Shown here one piece after another: positions 1 through 5,088 of a DNA stretch of 5,143 nucleotides. Origin of the DNA: Oscillospiraceae bacterium (lineage in GTDB: Bacteria; Bacillota; Clostridia; Oscillospirales; Ruminococcaceae); assembly GCA_017394475.1 (NCBI GenBank), contig JAFPYQ010000283.1:1-5143 (forward strand), in the 5' to 3' direction. The notes beneath the pieces were generated by a model. It did not search any database. It saw nothing but the letters and a program-made list of their open reading frames with translations, and had not been told where the DNA came from. Numbering within the stretch: the first letter of the stretch is position 1; every line of letters starts with the position of its first letter. The position numbers and the translations under genes are program-made.

Positions 1-854
1 AGGATATCGGGATCGGGGAAGTATTTGTAGTCGTGAGCATCCTCTTTGGTACGCATGGACTTGGTCTCGCCCTTGTTGGCATCAAAGCGGCGTGTCTCCT
101 GGACTACCTCTCCGCCGCGGTCGAGTATCTGTGCCTGACGCTTTATCTCATACTCGATGGTGCGGTAGATGGATTTGAGGGAGTTTACGTTCTTGATCTC
201 GGCTCTGGTGCCGAATACATCGGAGCCCTTCTTCATCAGGGAAACGTTTACGTCCGCACGGATAGAGCCTTCCTCCATCTTACAGTCGGAAACGCCTGCA
301 TACTGGAGCAGCAGAGCGATGGTCTCAACGAGGGTCCTTGCCTCCTCGGGGGAACGCATATCGGGCTCGGTGACTATCTCCACCAGGGGAACGCCGCAGC
401 GGTTGTAGTCGCACAGGGAAACGCCGTTGAGATCGTCATGCACCAGCTTGCCCGCATCCTCTTCGAGATGGATGTGGTTTATGCGGATGGTCTTCTGCTT
501 TCTTTCGCCGTTCTCCTCATATTCGATGGGCACTTCACCTGCAAGGCAGATAGGGAGGTTCAGCTCGGATATCTGGTATGCCTTGGGAAGGTCGGGGTAG
601 AAATAGTTCTTTCTGTCCCATACGGAAAATTTATTGATCTCGCAGTTGAGCGCATAGCCTGCCTTTATGGCATATTCAACGGCACGCTGGTTGATAAGGG
701 GGAGTGTGCCGGGCATGCCGGAGCAGACAGGGCAGCAGCGTGTGTTGCGCTCGCCGCCGAACTCTGCCGAGCAGGTGCAGAACACCTTTGATTCGGTCAG
801 AAGCTCTGAATGTATCTCAAGCCCTATGACAGGGGTGTAATCGGAAATTGACAT
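1..854 (-). CDS. gatB: Asp/Glu-tRNA(Asn/Gln) amidotransferase subunit B, 3' end outside window
   Basis: GatB is the tRNA-binding, kinase-like subunit of GatCAB. It activates Glu on misacylated tRNA-Gln (and Asp on tRNA-Asn) with ATP, and ammonia from GatA then makes the amide. My reverse-strand translation starts [19 protein letters not shown] and stays open for 284 codons to the window edge. Family motifs are VIGLEIH (9-15), [15 protein letters not shown] (80-94), HLEEDAGK (129-136), [13 protein letters not shown] (154-166), [13 protein letters not shown] (193-205) and KYFPDPD near the end. Cysteines C26, C28, C41 and C44 form the CxC...CxxC zinc-type set found in many, but not all, bacterial GatB proteins. 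Full-length GatB is about 475-480 residues, so roughly 190 C-terminal residues (helical and YqeY-like tail domains) lie outside. The start at 854 has AAGGAG seven bases upstream and follows gatA by 30 bases, so it is the last of the three operon genes seen here. Confidence 0.97.
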   Translation of the reverse strand, partial: MSISDYTPVIGLEIHSELLTESKVFCTCSAEFGGERNTRCCPVCSGMPGTLPLINQRAVEYAIKAGYALNCEINKFSVWDRKNYFYPDLPKAYQISELNLPICLAGEVPIEYEENGERKQKTIRINHIHLEEDAGKLVHDDLNGVSLCDYNRCGVPLVEIVTEPDMRSPEEARTLVETIALLLQYAGVSDCKMEEGSIRADVNVSLMKKGSDVFGTRAEIKNVNSLKSIYRTIEYEIKRQAQILDRGGEVVQETRRFDANKGETKSMRTKEDAHDYKYFPDPDI

Positions 855-884
855 TGTATCTCTCCTTGTCTATGATATTACGGC

Positions 885-2333
885 TCACAGCTTTGCGGGA
901 ACCCTTGTGAATGTCTTTTCAAAGGCATCCGCTGCACCTATTACGGTAGCCTCGTCCCACATCCTGCCGACCACCGACATACCTATGGGCATACCGTCCT
1001 TGTTGTAGCCGCAGGTGGTGGAGATAGCGGGGAGGGATGCGATGTTCACGGTAACTGTACAGAAGTCCGCCTGATACATCTTCTTGGGGTCATGGTAGTT
1101 CTCATTTGTGCCGTAAGCCACCGTGGGAGCGGTAGGAGTTACGATGATGTCGCACTGATCGAATATACCGGCATATTCTTCCCTGATCTTCTGCTTGAGA
1201 CCCATAGCCTTGCCGTAGTATGCATCATAGTAGCCGGAGGAAAGAGCATAGTTGCCTAGCAGTATGCGCCTTTTTACCTCATCGCCGAAGCCTTCGGAGC
1301 GGGATGCGATGATAAGGTCGTTGTAGCTTCCGCCCACATCAGCTCTGTGGCCGTACTTTATGCCGTCGTATCTTGAAAGGTTGGAGGATGCCTCTGCGGA
1401 GGAGATGAGGTAGTATGCGGCGATGGCATATTTGAGGGAGGGCATGGAGCACTCCACTATCTCTGCGCCCATAGCCTTGTAGCTGTCTATTGCGGCAAGA
1501 ACGCTCTTTCTTACCTCTTCATCCACGCTGTCAGCGAAGAATTCGGATACCATACCGATCCTGACGCCCTTCATATCCATGCCTATCTTTGATGTGAAGT
1601 CGGGCTTTTCCGTGATCTTTGGCATAGAGCCGTCATGGAGATCCCAGCCTGCAATGGCATTGAGTATGGTGCCGCAGTCCTCTGCGCTCCTTGCCACAGG
1701 GCCTATCTGATCCAGGGATGATGCGAATGCTATGAGGCCGAAACGGGATACACGGCCGTAAGTGGGCTTAAGACCCGTAACACCGCAGAAGGATGCGGGC
1801 TGGCGGATGGATCCGCCTGTATCCGAACCCAGTGCTGCAGCGCAGAGATCAGCGGAAACAGCAGCAGCCGAACCGCCGGATGATCCTCCGGGAACGCAGT
1901 TCAGATCGTAGGGGTTCTTTGTCTTTTTGAAAGCGGAGGTCTGAGTGGAGCCGCCCATGGCAAATTCATCCATGGAGAGCTTTCCGAGCACCACGGTGCC
2001 TTCGGATTCGAGCCTGTCCATAACGGTGGCATTGTAGGGGGGCACGAAGTTTTCGAGCATCCTTGATGCGGCGGTGGTCTTCACATCCACAGTGCAGATG
2101 TTGTCCTTTATAGCCATGGGGATGCCGCAGAGTGCGGGTGCATTGCCCTCATCTATGCGCTTCTGTGCGGCAGCAGCCTGTTCGAGCGCCTTTTCGGGAG
2201 TGACGGTGATGTAGCTCTCTACCTTGCCGTCCACTTTGTCTATCCTGTCCAGATATTCCTTGGTGAGCTCAGCAGCAGATATCTCCTTGCTGTCGAGCTT
2301 TTTTCTAAGTTCACTTATTGTAAGCTCTATCAT
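885..2333 (-). CDS. gatA: Asp/Glu-tRNA(Asn/Gln) amidotransferase subunit A (glutaminase)
   Basis: GatA is the amidase-signature subunit that hydrolyses glutamine and passes ammonia through a tunnel to GatB. The 482-residue product is full length for the family (about 485). The amidase-signature Ser-cisSer-Lys triad is visible: K76 in AIKDN, S151 in PGGSSGGS (148-155) and S175 in GSDTGGSIRQPA (169-180). The C-terminal part has the usual TPTAPT segment near residue 400 and NIASLPAIST from 430, followed by DGMPIGMSVVG. The N-terminal MIELTISELRKKL helix is also typical. The start at 2333 is preceded by an AGAGG ribosome binding site six bases away and lies 23 bases after the gatC stop, so the genes are cotranscribed and probably made in balanced amounts. 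Nothing looks truncated or degraded. Other amidases share the fold, but the gatC-gatA-gatB context makes GatA close to certain. Confidence 0.98.
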   Translation of the reverse strand: MIELTISELRKKLDSKEISAAELTKEYLDRIDKVDGKVESYITVTPEKALEQAAAAQKRIDEGNAPALCGIPMAIKDNICTVDVKTTAASRMLENFVPPYNATVMDRLESEGTVVLGKLSMDEFAMGGSTQTSAFKKTKNPYDLNCVPGGSSGGSAAAVSADLCAAALGSDTGGSIRQPASFCGVTGLKPTYGRVSRFGLIAFASSLDQIGPVARSAEDCGTILNAIAGWDLHDGSMPKITEKPDFTSKIGMDMKGVRIGMVSEFFADSVDEEVRKSVLAAIDSYKAMGAEIVECSMPSLKYAIAAYYLISSAEASSNLSRYDGIKYGHRADVGGSYNDLIIASRSEGFGDEVKRRILLGNYALSSGYYDAYYGKAMGLKQKIREEYAGIFDQCDIIVTPTAPTVAYGTNENYHDPKKMYQADFCTVTVNIASLPAISTTCGYNKDGMPIGMSVVGRMWDEATVIGAADAFEKTFTRVPAKL

Positions 2334-2356
2334 AAAATACCTCTTTTATTGCAGTG

Positions 2357-2635
2357 TCATTCAACGACTTTCGGCACAACGAAGCAGTTTTCCTGGGAAA
2401 CTGCATTCTGAAGCAGCTTTGCGGTGTCGAGTGAGGGCTTTGCCTCATCTGCGCGCAGGTCTTCGAGATAAACGTTGTGATTGTCCTTGTAAGGATCATA
2501 GGTGATGTCGATATCCTTTATCGTATCCATGATCTCTATTATACTGGTCATATCCTCCACTGCGCGTTCGAGCTCTTCATCGGTGAATTCGAGCTTAGCG
2601 AGCTTTGAGAGGTAGCGTACCATTTCAAGTTCCAT
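2357..2635 (-). CDS. gatC: Asp/Glu-tRNA(Asn/Gln) amidotransferase subunit C
   Basis: GatC is the small subunit that wraps around the GatA-GatB interface and stabilises the amidotransferase. The 92-residue product MELEMVRYLSKLAKLEF... matches the family in length (about 95-100) and pattern: an N-terminal helix with VRYLSKLAKLEFTDEEL (6-22), then a helical stretch (EDMTSIIEIMDTIKDID), then an extended tail containing LRADEAKPSLDTAKLLQNA, the usual 'LR.D...s.....ll.NA' motif. The frame is open 18 codons further upstream (ATG at 2689), but the start at 2635 is preferred because GGGAG sits seven bases before it and the extra residues have no family resemblance. That upstream ATG would also lie almost on the predicted transcription start. 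It is the first gene of the gatCAB operon. Confidence 0.95.
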   Translation of the reverse strand: MELEMVRYLSKLAKLEFTDEELERAVEDMTSIIEIMDTIKDIDITYDPYKDNHNVYLEDLRADEAKPSLDTAKLLQNAVSQENCFVVPKVVE

Positions 2636-2697
2636 AATTACACTCCCTGTTTTATTTTTCTGATCCGCCGTATCATCAACAGACCACATTCCATTCT

Positions 2698-2726
2698 ATT
2701 ATAGCATATCCGGCAGATTTTTGCAA
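2698..2726 (-). promoter_or_regulatory. Promoter of the gatCAB operon
   Basis: Read on the minus strand, TTGCAA (2721-2726) and a consensus TATAAT (2698-2703) are separated by exactly 17 bases, and the -10 is preceded by TGC, giving an extended -10 (TGnTATAAT). Transcription should start near 2691, leaving a leader of about 55 bases before gatC. This is the strongest housekeeping-type promoter in the window. No operator or terminator-like hairpin is evident in the leader, so constitutive expression is likely. Confidence 0.85.
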
Positions 2727-2964
2727 GTCAAACATTGAAATCTGTCAAAATAAAATGTAGTATTATCGTATGGGAAAAACGTAAAATTGTATATTATGCA
2801 CATATTTGAGGCGGATGTCAAAAAATCGTCGGGTGCCATGCGCCCCACAAAAAAGTGTCTGACGGTCACAGACAGCAGCATGATTGTATCAATGGCTGCA
2901 GGTTGACGTTAAAATCCCTTGATAAAAGGCTTCTGAGAAAAAATATTAAATTTTTCAAAATCAC
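2727..2964. other. Divergent intergenic DNA with no recognisable gene
   Basis: This stretch separates the two divergent promoters. I see no coding frame with a ribosome binding site or family resemblance. It contains a weak imperfect structure TGTCTG(2856-2861)/CAGACA(2869-2874) with a seven-base loop and no T run, and an A/T-rich block at about 2936-2960 directly upstream of the plus-strand promoter that could act as an UP element. The upstream part (2740-2810) is also AT-rich, but no promoter with acceptable spacing could be set out there. Confidence 0.6.
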
Positions 2965-2993
2965 TTTACAAACACTATATCTTGTGGTAAAAT
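2965..2993 (+). promoter_or_regulatory. Promoter of the NrdD-like gene / ABC ATPase unit
   Basis: TTTACA (2965-2970) and TAAAAT (2988-2993) are separated by exactly 17 bases. TG at 2985-2986 plus one base precedes the -10, making it an extended -10 element. Transcription should begin near 3000, giving an untranslated leader of about 107 bases. The spacer and extended -10 lie inside the first NrdR-like box, so a bound repressor would exclude RNA polymerase. Confidence 0.8.
2972..2987 (+). promoter_or_regulatory. NrdR-box-like operator, copy 1
   Basis: ACACTATATCTTGTGG matches the published NrdR box pattern (acaCwAtATaTwGtgt) at 14 of 16 positions by my count, including the core C.A.AT.T.G. 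NrdR is the zinc-finger/ATP-cone repressor of ribonucleotide reductase genes. The site covers the spacer and extended -10 of the promoter at 2965-2993. It is the left half of a 15-base inverted repeat (2974-2988 with 3003-3017, one mismatch). Confidence 0.78.
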
Positions 2994-3003
2994 AGATAAT
3001 ACA

Positions 3004-3019
3004 CCACAAGATGTAGTAT
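3004..3019 (+). promoter_or_regulatory. NrdR-box-like operator, copy 2
   Basis: CCACAAGATGTAGTAT matches the NrdR box pattern at about 12 of 16 positions. It lies 32 bases from copy 1 measured start to start, about three helical turns on the same face of DNA, which is the spacing known for tandem NrdR boxes. It overlaps the start of the transcript. As RNA, the inverted repeat with copy 1 would be only partly transcribed, so a DNA-level operator is more likely than an RNA hairpin. Confidence 0.72.
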
Positions 3020-3020
3020 C

Positions 3021-3039
3021 CGGCATCCTGTCGATGCCG
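3021..3039 (+). other. Leader hairpin 1
   Basis: CGGCATC (3021-3027) and GATGCCG (3033-3039) form a perfect seven-base-pair stem closing a five-base loop in the untranslated leader of the NrdD-like gene. It is followed by TTTAACTTTT, a broken T run, so it could act as a weak attenuator or simply stabilise the 5' end. I could not match the leader to a known riboswitch class. Confidence 0.5.
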
Positions 3040-3049
3040 TTTAACTTTT

Positions 3050-3071
3050 GCTTTCCGGTGCAAAGGAAAGC
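3050..3071 (+). other. Leader hairpin 2
   Basis: GCTTTCC (3050-3056) and GGAAAGC (3065-3071) form a second perfect seven-base-pair stem with an eight-base loop (GGTGCAAA). It ends about 20 bases before the ribosome binding site. There is no T run after it, so termination is unlikely. A role in translation control or mRNA stability is possible but unproven. Confidence 0.45.
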
Positions 3072-3092
3072 CTGTCGGGGGAATATCCTTAA

Positions 3093-3098
3093 AGGAGG
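3093..3098 (+). promoter_or_regulatory. Ribosome binding site that decides the NrdD-like start
   Basis: AGGAGG is a full Shine-Dalgarno sequence. Two ATGs follow. The one at 3103 is only four bases away and encodes Met-Lys then a stop whose TGA (3109-3111) overlaps the second ATG (3108-3110). The second is nine bases away, a good spacing, and opens the conserved frame, so 3108 is the chosen start. Confidence 0.8.
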
Positions 3099-3107
3099 AA
3101 AAATGAA

Positions 3108-3365
3108 ATGAATGTGAACGTAACAGGCGGACAGCTCTCTCAGAAAGAGATCGATATGTACATTGAAAGGGCCAATGAGCTGCATCCCGGTACCACTTCC
3201 ATTGATATAAGCGTTGACGGTGATTATGTGGACATCGACTATCATGTGATGCCCTTTGACCGTATAAGAAGGATAACAGGTTACCTCGTGGGAACTCTTG
3301 ACCGCTTCAACGATGCTAAGCGCGCTGAGGTAGGGGACAGAGTAAAGCACGGCATAAGTGCCTGA
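3108..3365 (+). CDS. Small protein resembling the glycyl-radical C-terminus of anaerobic ribonucleotide reductase (NrdD)
   Basis: The 85-residue product has no cysteine, membrane segment or signal peptide. Residues 1-50 (MNVNVTGGQLSQKEIDMYIE..., then a short IDISVDGDYVDIDYHV segment) look like a helix followed by beta strands and are not recognised. Residues 54-81 carry RRITGYLVG...RFN..K..E...RVKH, the order found around and after the radical glycine in class III NrdD, whose E. coli/T4 form is remembered as RRVCGYLG...FN.GK..E...RVKH. G58 would be the radical glycine. NrdD is about 600-700 residues, so this is only a tail-sized piece. The zinc-binding CxxC pairs that precede the tail in NrdD are absent. 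Similar short proteins in Clostridia are, to my recollection, annotated simply as anaerobic ribonucleoside-triphosphate reductase. NrdR-like boxes in its promoter support the link to dNTP synthesis. It has its own promoter and strong ribosome binding site, so it is not an obvious pseudogene remnant. Its biochemical role is not known from the sequence. Confidence 0.82.
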   Translation: MNVNVTGGQLSQKEIDMYIERANELHPGTTSIDISVDGDYVDIDYHVMPFDRIRRITGYLVGTLDRFNDAKRAEVGDRVKHGISA

Positions 3366-3382
3366 CCTGACGGGGGGATATC

Positions 3383-4084
3383 ATGCCCTACGTGCATTTG
3401 AAAAACGTCTGCAAGCGCTATCGGATGGGCGAGGTCACCATCACCGCCTCGGACAATATCTCCTTTGACATTGAAAAGGGAGAGTTCGTAGTGATAACAG
3501 GCGAATCGGGAGCGGGTAAGACTACCGTGCTCAATCTCCTGGGCGGCATGGACAGAGCCGACGGGGGAAAGATAATAGTGGACGGGCGTGATATTGTTTC
3601 GCTGTCTTCAAAAGCCCTTACTGCTTACCGCAGAACGGATATAGGTTTTGTGTTCCAGTTTTACAATCTGGTACAGAACCTTACAGCACTTGAAAATGTT
3701 GAGCTGGCAGCGCAGATCTGCAAAAACAGCCTTGATGCAAGGGAAGTCCTTGAAAGGGTGGGACTTTCGGAGAGGATGGATCTTTTTCCTTCACAGCTCT
3801 CGGGGGGCGAACAGCAGAGAGTTTCCATTGCAAGGGCCATAGCCAAATCGCCCAAGCTGCTGCTGTGTGATGAGCCCACAGGCGCCCTTGATTACAACAC
3901 GGGCAGGACCATACTGAGGCTTTTGCAGGACTGTTCCAGAAAACGGGGCATGACGGTGGTGGTCATCACTCACAATCAGGCCATAACCCCGATGGCAGAC
4001 CGCATGATACGGATAAAGAACAGCCGCGTTTCCAAGATAGCGCTCAATCCCAATCCCCGTTCGGTGGAGGATATCGAGTGGTAA
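3383..4084 (+). CDS. ABC transporter ATP-binding protein, MacB/LolD (FtsX-permease-partner) type
   Basis: This 233-residue cytoplasmic ATPase should power an ABC transporter or a mechanotransmitting FtsX-fold complex. All catalytic motifs are intact: Walker A GESGAGKT (40-47), Q-loop Q92 in [18 protein letters not shown], signature LSGGEQQR (139-146), Walker B LLLCDEP (159-165), D-loop GALD (167-170) and H-loop H197. The 'FQ.YNL...LTALENV' segment and the overall length are typical of the MacB/LolD/FtsE branch, which works with FtsX-like permeases. The protein ends SVEDIEW, an ending I associate with Clostridial ATPases that are followed by a large permease gene, yet no permease follows. A terminator and tsaB come next. 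It starts 17 bases after the NrdD-like gene with a G-rich, poor ribosome binding site (GGGGGG, five bases away) and no visible promoter of its own, so it is probably cotranscribed. The substrate cannot be predicted. Confidence 0.93.
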   Translation: MPYVHLKNVCKRYRMGEVTITASDNISFDIEKGEFVVITGESGAGKTTVLNLLGGMDRADGGKIIVDGRDIVSLSSKALTAYRRTDIGFVFQFYNLVQNLTALENVELAAQICKNSLDAREVLERVGLSERMDLFPSQLSGGEQQRVSIARAIAKSPKLLLCDEPTGALDYNTGRTILRLLQDCSRKRGMTVVVITHNQAITPMADRMIRIKNSRVSKIALNPNPRSVEDIEW

Positions 4085-4106
4085 GCGACAGGTAAAGGAT
4101 GTAAAG

Positions 4107-4140
4107 GCGTTCCTGCCTGAGGGCAGGGGCGCTTTGTTGT
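4107..4140 (+). terminator. Probable intrinsic terminator after the ABC ATPase gene
   Basis: GCGTTCCTGCC (4107... allowing two U-G pairs) pairs with GGCAGGGGCGC to give an 11-pair stem (4109-4117 core, outer G at 4107, closing at 4132) around the tetraloop TGAG (4118-4121), followed by TTTGTTGT. The stem is strong. The T run is interrupted by G, so termination may be partial. It ends the NrdD-like/ABC unit 23 bases after the ABC stop codon. Confidence 0.7.
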
Positions 4141-4174
4141 AACAGCCGCACGGTACGATCTGCTGCGGTCATTG

Positions 4175-4183
4175 TGATAGAAT
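4175..4183 (+). promoter_or_regulatory. Possible extended -10 promoter of tsaB
   Basis: TGATAGAAT fits an extended -10 element (TGn then TAGAAT, 4178-4183). No convincing -35 is found 16-18 bases upstream. Transcription from it would start at about 4190-4191, on or next to the tsaB ATG. A promoter is expected here because a terminator sits just upstream, but this one is tentative. Confidence 0.45.
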
Positions 4184-4190
4184 TACGGTT

Positions 4191-4838
4191 ATGATAGTTT
4201 TAGGTATTGATACTTGTTCGGATACCGCATCTGCCGCTCTTTGCTCGGAAGAGAAGGTGATAGCGGAATTCTCCTTTTCCACGAAGAACACCCATTCACA
4301 GGTGATACTCCCCCTTGTCCGGGATATGCTCCACAGGACGGGGCTCACCTTTGAGGATGTGGACGGCTTTGCCGCGATAACAGGGCCCGGCTCCTATACG
4401 GGGCTGCGCATAGGTATATCTTCCGTAAAGGGGATATGCTTTGCTCTCGGGAAGAAATGCTGCGGTGTCAGCGCACTGGAGGCTCTTGCTTACAATATAC
4501 AGGGGGACGGAGTGATCTGCGCCCTTATGCACGCGCGGGCCGATCTGATGTATGCTGCATTTTTCAGGGGATGTGAGCGTCTAACGGAGGACAGGATAGT
4601 GAGCGCAGAGGAGCTGTCCCGTCAGATAGCAGGCTTCGGCGAAAAGGTGATATGTGTGGGGGACTGCGGAAAGATGACCCTGCCCGGAAATGCAGTGGCA
4701 GCATCTCCTGTCCATTCCCGTCGTTCTGCGGCGTCCATGTGCTTTGCGGCTATGGCCCGCGGCTTTGACACGCCCGATAAGCTGATGCCCGATTATCTGC
4801 AGGTCACAAAGGCAGAAAAGGATCTTGCGGAAAAGTGA
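4191..4838 (+). CDS. tsaB: tRNA t6A37 threonylcarbamoyltransferase complex subunit TsaB
   Basis: TsaB (YeaZ) is the ASKHA-fold partner of TsaD. Together with TsaE the complex transfers threonylcarbamoyl from TC-AMP (made by TsaC/Sua5) to A37 of tRNAs reading ANN codons. The 215-residue product opens with MIVLGIDTCSDTASAAL, the family's N-terminal beta-hairpin motif, and continues with NTHSQVILPLV (33-43), TGPGSYTGLRIG (64-75) followed by SSVKGICFALG, and SALEALA. It ends with DYLQVTKAEKDLAEK, like the family's C-terminal YLR...AE tail. It is slightly shorter than E. coli or B. subtilis TsaB (about 230), with no visible break. The ATG at 4191 is fixed by the conserved N-terminus, yet no Shine-Dalgarno precedes it. 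It is often neighboured by rimI, tsaD or tsaE. Here it stands alone between two terminators, so its partners must be elsewhere. Confidence 0.94.
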   Translation: MIVLGIDTCSDTASAALCSEEKVIAEFSFSTKNTHSQVILPLVRDMLHRTGLTFEDVDGFAAITGPGSYTGLRIGISSVKGICFALGKKCCGVSALEALAYNIQGDGVICALMHARADLMYAAFFRGCERLTEDRIVSAEELSRQIAGFGEKVICVGDCGKMTLPGNAVAASPVHSRRSAASMCFAAMARGFDTPDKLMPDYLQVTKAEKDLAEK

Positions 4839-4849
4839 GACGCTATGAC

Positions 4850-4887
4850 AGAACGCACAGAGTTTGCTCTGATGCGTTCTTTTTTTT
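4850..4887 (+). terminator. Strong intrinsic terminator of tsaB
   Basis: AGAACGCA (4850-4857) pairs with TGCGTTCT (4873-4880), and CAGAG (4858-4862) with CTCTG (4867-4871), leaving one bulged A and a TTTG loop. The stem runs directly into eight T residues (4880-4887). It begins 11 bases after the tsaB stop codon. Confidence 0.92.
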
Positions 4888-4922
4888 CTTCCCCTGACCC
4901 GATACCGATAGTCACAGATATG

Positions 4923-4957
4923 AAAAATAACGCACGCTGTTCAAAGCGTGCGTTATT
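4923..4957 (-). terminator. Intrinsic terminator of the minus-strand tRNA-Ser transcript
   Basis: A perfect 12-base inverted repeat (4926-4937 with 4946-4957) surrounds an eight-base loop. On the minus strand its right arm ends TTATTTTT, a T run suited to termination of the tRNA transcript arriving from the right. The first base of the stem is the last A of the tRNA's CCA, so hairpin and mature tRNA end touch. The palindrome might also stop residual plus-strand readthrough into the tRNA genes, although it has no T run in that direction. Confidence 0.85.
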
Positions 4958-5046
4958 GGCGCAGAAGGAGGGATTTGAACCCTCGCGCCGGTTTCCCGAC
5001 CTACTCCCTTAGCAGGGGAGCCTCGTCACCACTTGAGTACTTCTGC
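4957..5046 (-). tRNA. tRNA-Ser (anticodon GCU)
   Basis: This 90-base gene folds as a class II tRNA. The acceptor arm is GCAGAAG (5046-5040) with CTTCTGC (4967-4961), the discriminator is G (4960) and CCA is encoded (4959-4957). The anticodon arm is CTCCC-CTGCTAA-GGGAG with GCT at 5011-5013, reading AGC and AGU codons. A long variable arm (TCGGG...CCGGC type) and a GAGGG-TTCAAAT-CCCTC T arm complete it. The long variable arm and discriminator G are serine identity features. It sits downstream of a second tRNA-Ser, probably in one transcript. Confidence 0.97.
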
Positions 5047-5057
5047 ACAATGTGCTC

Positions 5058-5082
5058 TATGCAGACAGGTGAGTTCTGCATA
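5058..5082 (-). repeat. Small inverted repeat in the tRNA spacer
   Basis: TATGCAGA (5058-5065) and TCTGCATA (5075-5082) are perfect inverted arms around a nine-base loop within the 42-base gap between the two tRNA-Ser genes. In a joint precursor this would form a hairpin between the upstream CCA and the downstream 5' end, perhaps assisting RNase cleavage. There is no T run on the minus strand after it that would make it a good terminator. Confidence 0.5.
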
Positions 5083-5088
5083 TACTTA

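Noticed and set aside
33..791. Plus-strand open frame of 252 codons
   Set aside because: It lies antisense to gatB, whose full set of family motifs reads on the minus strand. The plus-strand product resembles nothing and has no ribosome binding site.
2357..2689. Longer GatC starting at 2689
   Set aside because: The extra 18 residues do not resemble the family, there is no ribosome binding site at that ATG, and it is almost at the predicted transcript start.
2974..3017. The 15-base inverted repeat as an RNA terminator hairpin
   Set aside because: Its left arm overlaps the -10 element and lies upstream of the expected transcript start, and no T run follows. Paired DNA operators explain it better.
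2699..3063. Two short minus-strand frames (2699-2881 and 2866-3063) in the divergent region
   Set aside because: No ribosome binding sites, AT-rich and cysteine/phenylalanine-rich translations typical of non-coding DNA. One runs over the gatCAB promoter, the other over the plus-strand promoter.
3020..3107. Cobalamin or cyclic-di-GMP riboswitch in the leader
   Set aside because: A GGTGCAAAGG-like stretch prompted the idea, but the conserved B12 box and the GEMM core are absent and the leader is too short for a B12 element.
2961..3350. Minus-strand open frame of 129 codons antisense to the NrdD-like gene
   Set aside because: It covers the promoter, the NrdR-like boxes and the leader. Codon pattern and composition suggest a shadow frame, and no family resemblance is seen.
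3108..3365. NrdD-like gene as a decayed remnant of a full nrdD
   Set aside because: It has its own promoter, operator-like boxes, strong ribosome binding site, a distinct N-terminal half and an intact frame, and no upstream nrdD sequence is recognisable.
4845..5015. Open frame after tsaB starting MTERTEFALMRSFFSS
   Set aside because: It runs through a strong terminator and then antisense through a tRNA gene, giving the GFEPS-type string typical of false tRNA-antisense proteins.
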